Assembly: GCA_031267475.1 (NCBI GenBank)
Contig: JAIRZA010000101.1
Location: 1 to 7,388 of the forward strand
DNA length: 7,388 bases
Source of the DNA: Spirochaetaceae bacterium
GTDB taxonomy: Bacteria > Spirochaetota > Spirochaetia > Treponematales > Breznakiellaceae
Direction of reading: 5' to 3'
The notes beneath the pieces are model-generated. The model saw only the letters and a program-made list of their open reading frames with translations. It was not told the DNA's origin and did not search any database. The translations under genes and the position numbers were made by a program. Below are positions 5,615 to 7,388 of this stretch, piece after piece (position 1 is the stretch's first letter; every line of letters starts with the position of its first letter).

Positions 5615-5842
5615 ATGCGTAAATCAGCGTATTTAGATGTTGCGGCGGCTTCGGCATGGGAAGGCGATAGAAACGCGCCGGCGGTCGAAGGTGAAAATGA
5701 ATTGGGGGGGGGGGGGGGCGATAAACCGCAATATTCTTGGTATCTAAATAACCCTTCCATTACCGGCGTCGGGAAAGCGATTTCCTATATCAAAGCGGTT
5801 TCCAGCCAGCAATTCCAAATTAGAAAAAATGCTGAAAATTAA
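5615..5842 (+). CDS. Small protein of unknown function with a poly(G)/poly-Gly tract, probably phase-variable
   Basis: Encodes 75 residues that I do not recognise. Residues 1-30 are mixed Ala/Glu-rich with no clear signal peptide. Residues 31-35 are five glycines coded by a run of 15 G (5704-5718). The rest (36-75) holds an aromatic stretch QYSWYL, then SITGVGKAISYIK, which could form an amphipathic helix, and a polar tail QQFQIRKNAEN. A near-consensus promoter and a good ribosome-binding site precede it, so expression is likely. With one G fewer the frame ends ten codons on, and with one G more it stops two codons after the tract, giving a truncated product of about 40 residues. Poly(G) switches are known in treponemes. 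The Gly-Gly junction also recalls leader peptides of exported peptides or bacteriocins, but this is weak. The last 16 codons include repeat copy 2. No intact partner gene adjoins. Confidence 0.65.
   Translation: MRKSAYLDVAAASAWEGDRNAPAVEGENELGGGGGDKPQYSWYLNNPSITGVGKAISYIKAVSSQQFQIRKNAEN
5704..5718 (+). repeat. Homopolymeric G15 tract (candidate phase-variation switch)
   Basis: Fifteen consecutive G inside the coding sequence of the small gene. The length printed here leaves the frame open; 14 or 16 G would close it. Such tracts mutate by strand slippage at replication and could also form a G-quadruplex. The run length is also prone to sequencing error. Confidence 0.85.
5807..5826 (+). repeat. 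20-bp direct repeat, copy 2
   Basis: Lies in the 3' end of the small gene and encodes QQFQIR near its C-terminus. It matches copy 1 at 5471-5490 in 19 of 20 bases, 336 bases apart. Confidence 0.6.
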
Positions 5843-6088
5843 GACATTAAGAGTAAGAAAACTTGGATTAGTAAAGAACTTTTTAAGCTATTTCGATGGG
5901 CAGACTTGGCTGACGAGAGGCTGACAATTTCCTTACTAGAAGGCGGGATGCCTTTTTATGGCTTACGTTCTGAAATGAGCCGGTATCTGTACCAGAATTT
6001 AACTGATTTTTGCTCTCCATTGCGGGAGAGGTCTCTGATAGTTTTTGGATTCGGAATTGTTATGCGTAAAGTTATGGTACTAGAATGA
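5843..6088 (+). pseudogene. Open in-frame extension after the small gene's stop; possible remnant
   Basis: The frame of the small gene continues without a stop for 81 codons after its TAA (5840-5842), ending at TGA 6086-6088. It contains KTWISKELFKLFRWADL and later FYGLRSEMSRYLYQ. No ATG with a ribosome-binding site opens it; the only early starts are a TTG at 5906 and an ATG at 5948. It may be the rest of a longer gene broken by one nonsense codon, or chance. The stretch reads as more A/T-rich than the pot genes. I do not recognise the sequence. Apart from a weak hairpin at 5938-5957 and the promoter of the next gene, nothing else is visible between 5843 and 6149. Confidence 0.25.
5938..5957 (+). 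terminator. Weak intrinsic-terminator-like hairpin
   Basis: Arms 5938-5944 and 5950-5956 pair over seven positions (one G-U) around loop GGGAT, and the 3' arm runs into five T (5953-5957). It lies about 95 bases after the small gene's stop and could end that transcript. The stem is short, so it is a tentative call. Confidence 0.3.
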
Positions 6089-6103
6089 TTTTCTTATTTC
6101 AAC

Positions 6104-6109
6104 TATAAT
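6104..6109 (+). promoter_or_regulatory. Candidate -10 box of the Crp-like regulator gene
   Basis: A perfect TATAAT. The -35 at the matching distance (TAGAAT, 6081-6086, 17-base spacer) keeps only three consensus positions, which would suit a promoter needing an activator. Predicted start near 6116, giving a leader of about 34 bases before the ATG at 6150. Confidence 0.45.
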
Positions 6110-6139
6110 TGAGTCATATTTCTAAAATAATGATTTTGT

Positions 6140-6143
6140 GAGG
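6140..6143 (+). promoter_or_regulatory. Ribosome-binding site deciding the regulator start
   Basis: GAGG six bases before the ATG at 6150. The in-frame GTG at 6138 overlaps this site and has no good site of its own, so the ATG is preferred. Confidence 0.65.
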
Positions 6144-6149
6144 TTATTT

Positions 6150-7382
6150 ATGGTATCTGTACCACAACTGTCAGTTGTTGAATATAGAAAAGGTATGTAT
6201 TTGCTCGTCGAGGGGAAAAATAGCAATGGTATTTTTTTCATCGTGCGGGACGGACGTGTAGAGCTGTCCAAGCAAATGCAGTTTACCGAAGAAAAAGATA
6301 TATCAATTATGGCGCCGGGCGATTTTGTAGGAATTGTACCGGCGATGGCTGGACGCAGCCAGTTTGAATCGGCTCAAGCTATTGTGGATACAACGCTTGT
6401 AGCCGTTCACCGTTCTCAGTTCGAAGGCTTGATACAAAGTAACCCACAGATAGCGATTAAAATAATACAGCAATTTTCGCGGCGCATCCGCTTCCTTAAC
6501 GACGCTTTAGCGCGTTACACCTCTAGCACCGGCAAGAAAAGAAGCGATGACGCAGCCACACTTTTTCAGTTGGGCGTATATTACCAAAAATTAGGAAAGA
6601 ATCAGCGTTGCCATTATATATTTAAGCGCTATGCAGAATGTTATCCTGATGGACCATATGCGGAAAAAGCGATTTCGTTGGAAAAAAATTATAGGTCTCA
6701 TTGCGCTCTTAACTATGAAGTTACGGACAATCCGTTCAAGCGTAATTACAAAGAAGGCGGTTTGATTTTTGCCGAGGGCGAACAGGGGCACGAGCTTTAC
6801 ATCATCAAAAAAGGCACGGTAAAAATTGCAAGAATTCTTGATGGAAACGAAGTAATACTGTCTATACTTAAAGAGGGTGATATTTTCGGAGAAATGGCGG
6901 TTATAGATGACAAACCTCGCTCCGCTATAGCGGTGGCGTTGGAAGATGTAACGGTGATGGCGGTGCTGAAAGAAAATTTCGCGTCAATATCAGAAACGCA
7001 GCCTCAGATAATATTCAACATAACGCGAATGTTGTCTGAACGCATCTGGTTCAGCTATAAACAGTTGTCCAACGCCACGATAAAAGACCCTATCGGCCGT
7101 ATATACAATTACTTGGCTATTACGCTTGAAAAAAGCAATATAGAGCAAAGAGCGGGCATGACATACACTTTTGATTTCAATGCTAAAGAATTAATGAAAA
7201 TGGTATTTATACCGGAAAATAAGTGTAAAGATGTGTTTGCGGATATTTTTAGAAGGAATAAGCTGATTACTGAATTAAACGGAAAGCTTTTCGTAAATGA
7301 TGTTGATGAAATATACAAACTTGGAGTTTTTTATAAAAACAAACAAGACAGGGAGTCTTCCGGTACTACCGGCTTAAAGTAG
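6150..7382 (+). CDS. Crp/Fnr-family regulator with two cyclic-nucleotide-binding domains
   Basis: Encodes 410 residues, about twice the usual Crp length. Domain 1 (about 4-118) is a cNMP-binding fold whose phosphate cassette is altered: GD57-58 is present, but the Glu is Ile62 and the Arg of the RSA motif is Glu73, so it probably does not bind cyclic nucleotide. A linker (about 133-185) reads like one or two TPR helices (LFQLGVYYQKLGK, then FKRYAECYPDGPYAEKA). Domain 2 (about 195-305) keeps the canonical cassette FGEMAVIDDKPRSA with Glu248 and Arg257. A C-terminal helix-turn-helix with wing (about 343-385) should bind DNA; its recognition helix (KCKDVFADIFRRN) departs from the Crp consensus. 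The likely role is a cAMP- or cGMP-responsive transcription factor in the cytoplasm; its targets are unknown. It has a separate promoter and is divergent from potABC. The reading frame closes at TAG six bases before the window end, so it is complete. Confidence 0.88.
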   Translation: MVSVPQLSVVEYRKGMYLLVEGKNSNGIFFIVRDGRVELSKQMQFTEEKDISIMAPGDFVGIVPAMAGRSQFESAQAIVDTTLVAVHRSQFEGLIQSNPQIAIKIIQQFSRRIRFLNDALARYTSSTGKKRSDDAATLFQLGVYYQKLGKNQRCHYIFKRYAECYPDGPYAEKAISLEKNYRSHCALNYEVTDNPFKRNYKEGGLIFAEGEQGHELYIIKKGTVKIARILDGNEVILSILKEGDIFGEMAVIDDKPRSAIAVALEDVTVMAVLKENFASISETQPQIIFNITRMLSERIWFSYKQLSNATIKDPIGRIYNYLAITLEKSNIEQRAGMTYTFDFNAKELMKMVFIPENKCKDVFADIFRRNKLITELNGKLFVNDVDEIYKLGVFYKNKQDRESSGTTGLK

Positions 7383-7388
7383 CATTTG

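Noticed and set aside
5704..5718. Idea that G15 is a cloning or assembly artefact such as a linker or a poly-G sequencing error.
   Set aside because: It cannot be excluded from one sequence, but the frame is preserved exactly at this length and continues for 40 codons, so a genuine tract is more likely.
5566..5760. Minus-strand 64-codon frame with a run of five prolines.
   Set aside because: The prolines are simply the complement of the G15 tract. It lies opposite a gene with a good promoter and ribosome-binding site.
6138..6149. GTG at 6138 as start of the Crp-like regulator.
   Set aside because: The ribosome-binding site GAGG overlaps this codon and is ideally spaced for the ATG at 6150.

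Overview
The window looks like a stretch of a spirochaete chromosome, most likely a Treponema-type host-associated species. This is inference from features seen together: two probable lipoproteins with a relaxed lipobox-like Cys27, a Crp-family protein with two cyclic-nucleotide domains joined by a TPR-like linker, non-ATG start codons, and a 15-base poly(G) tract inside a small gene. No rRNA, tRNA, CRISPR array or recognisable transposase was seen.

Left part, minus strand, transcribed right to left. A polyamine-type ABC importer operon potA-potB-potC (5260 down to 2302) has four-base gene overlaps and three non-ATG starts (TTG, GTG, TTG). A good sigma70-like promoter lies just upstream of potA. 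The solute-binding gene potD, which often follows potC, is absent. In its place, 45 bases downstream of potC with no obvious terminator, is a nine-repeat TPR protein gene (2256 down to 1111). A shorter six-repeat paralogue follows (932 down to 144) with its own candidate promoter and phased A-tracts. The two TPR genes share their ribosome-binding site, signal peptide and sequence past the stop, so they arose by duplication. Bases 1-123, beyond the last gene, are strongly structured: a long hairpin that may terminate transcription, then a predicted three-way-junction fold.

Right part, plus strand, divergent from potA. Bases 5261-5614 hold two divergent promoters and one copy of a 20-base repeat. 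A 75-codon gene of unknown function (5615-5842) has a near-consensus promoter and ribosome-binding site and carries G15 in its coding sequence. A change of one G in either direction leads to an early stop, so it is a candidate on/off phase-variable gene. Its frame stays open for 81 more codons after the TAA. Then comes a Crp/Fnr-family regulator (6150-7382) with two cyclic-nucleotide-binding folds; only the second keeps the ligand-contacting residues.

How the genes work together: PotABC would import polyamines using a binding protein encoded elsewhere, the TPR lipoproteins are probably envelope scaffold proteins, and the Crp-like protein is probably a cyclic-nucleotide-responsive transcription factor. 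Nothing in the sequence proves a functional link between the two halves. The most notable element is the small poly(G) gene.
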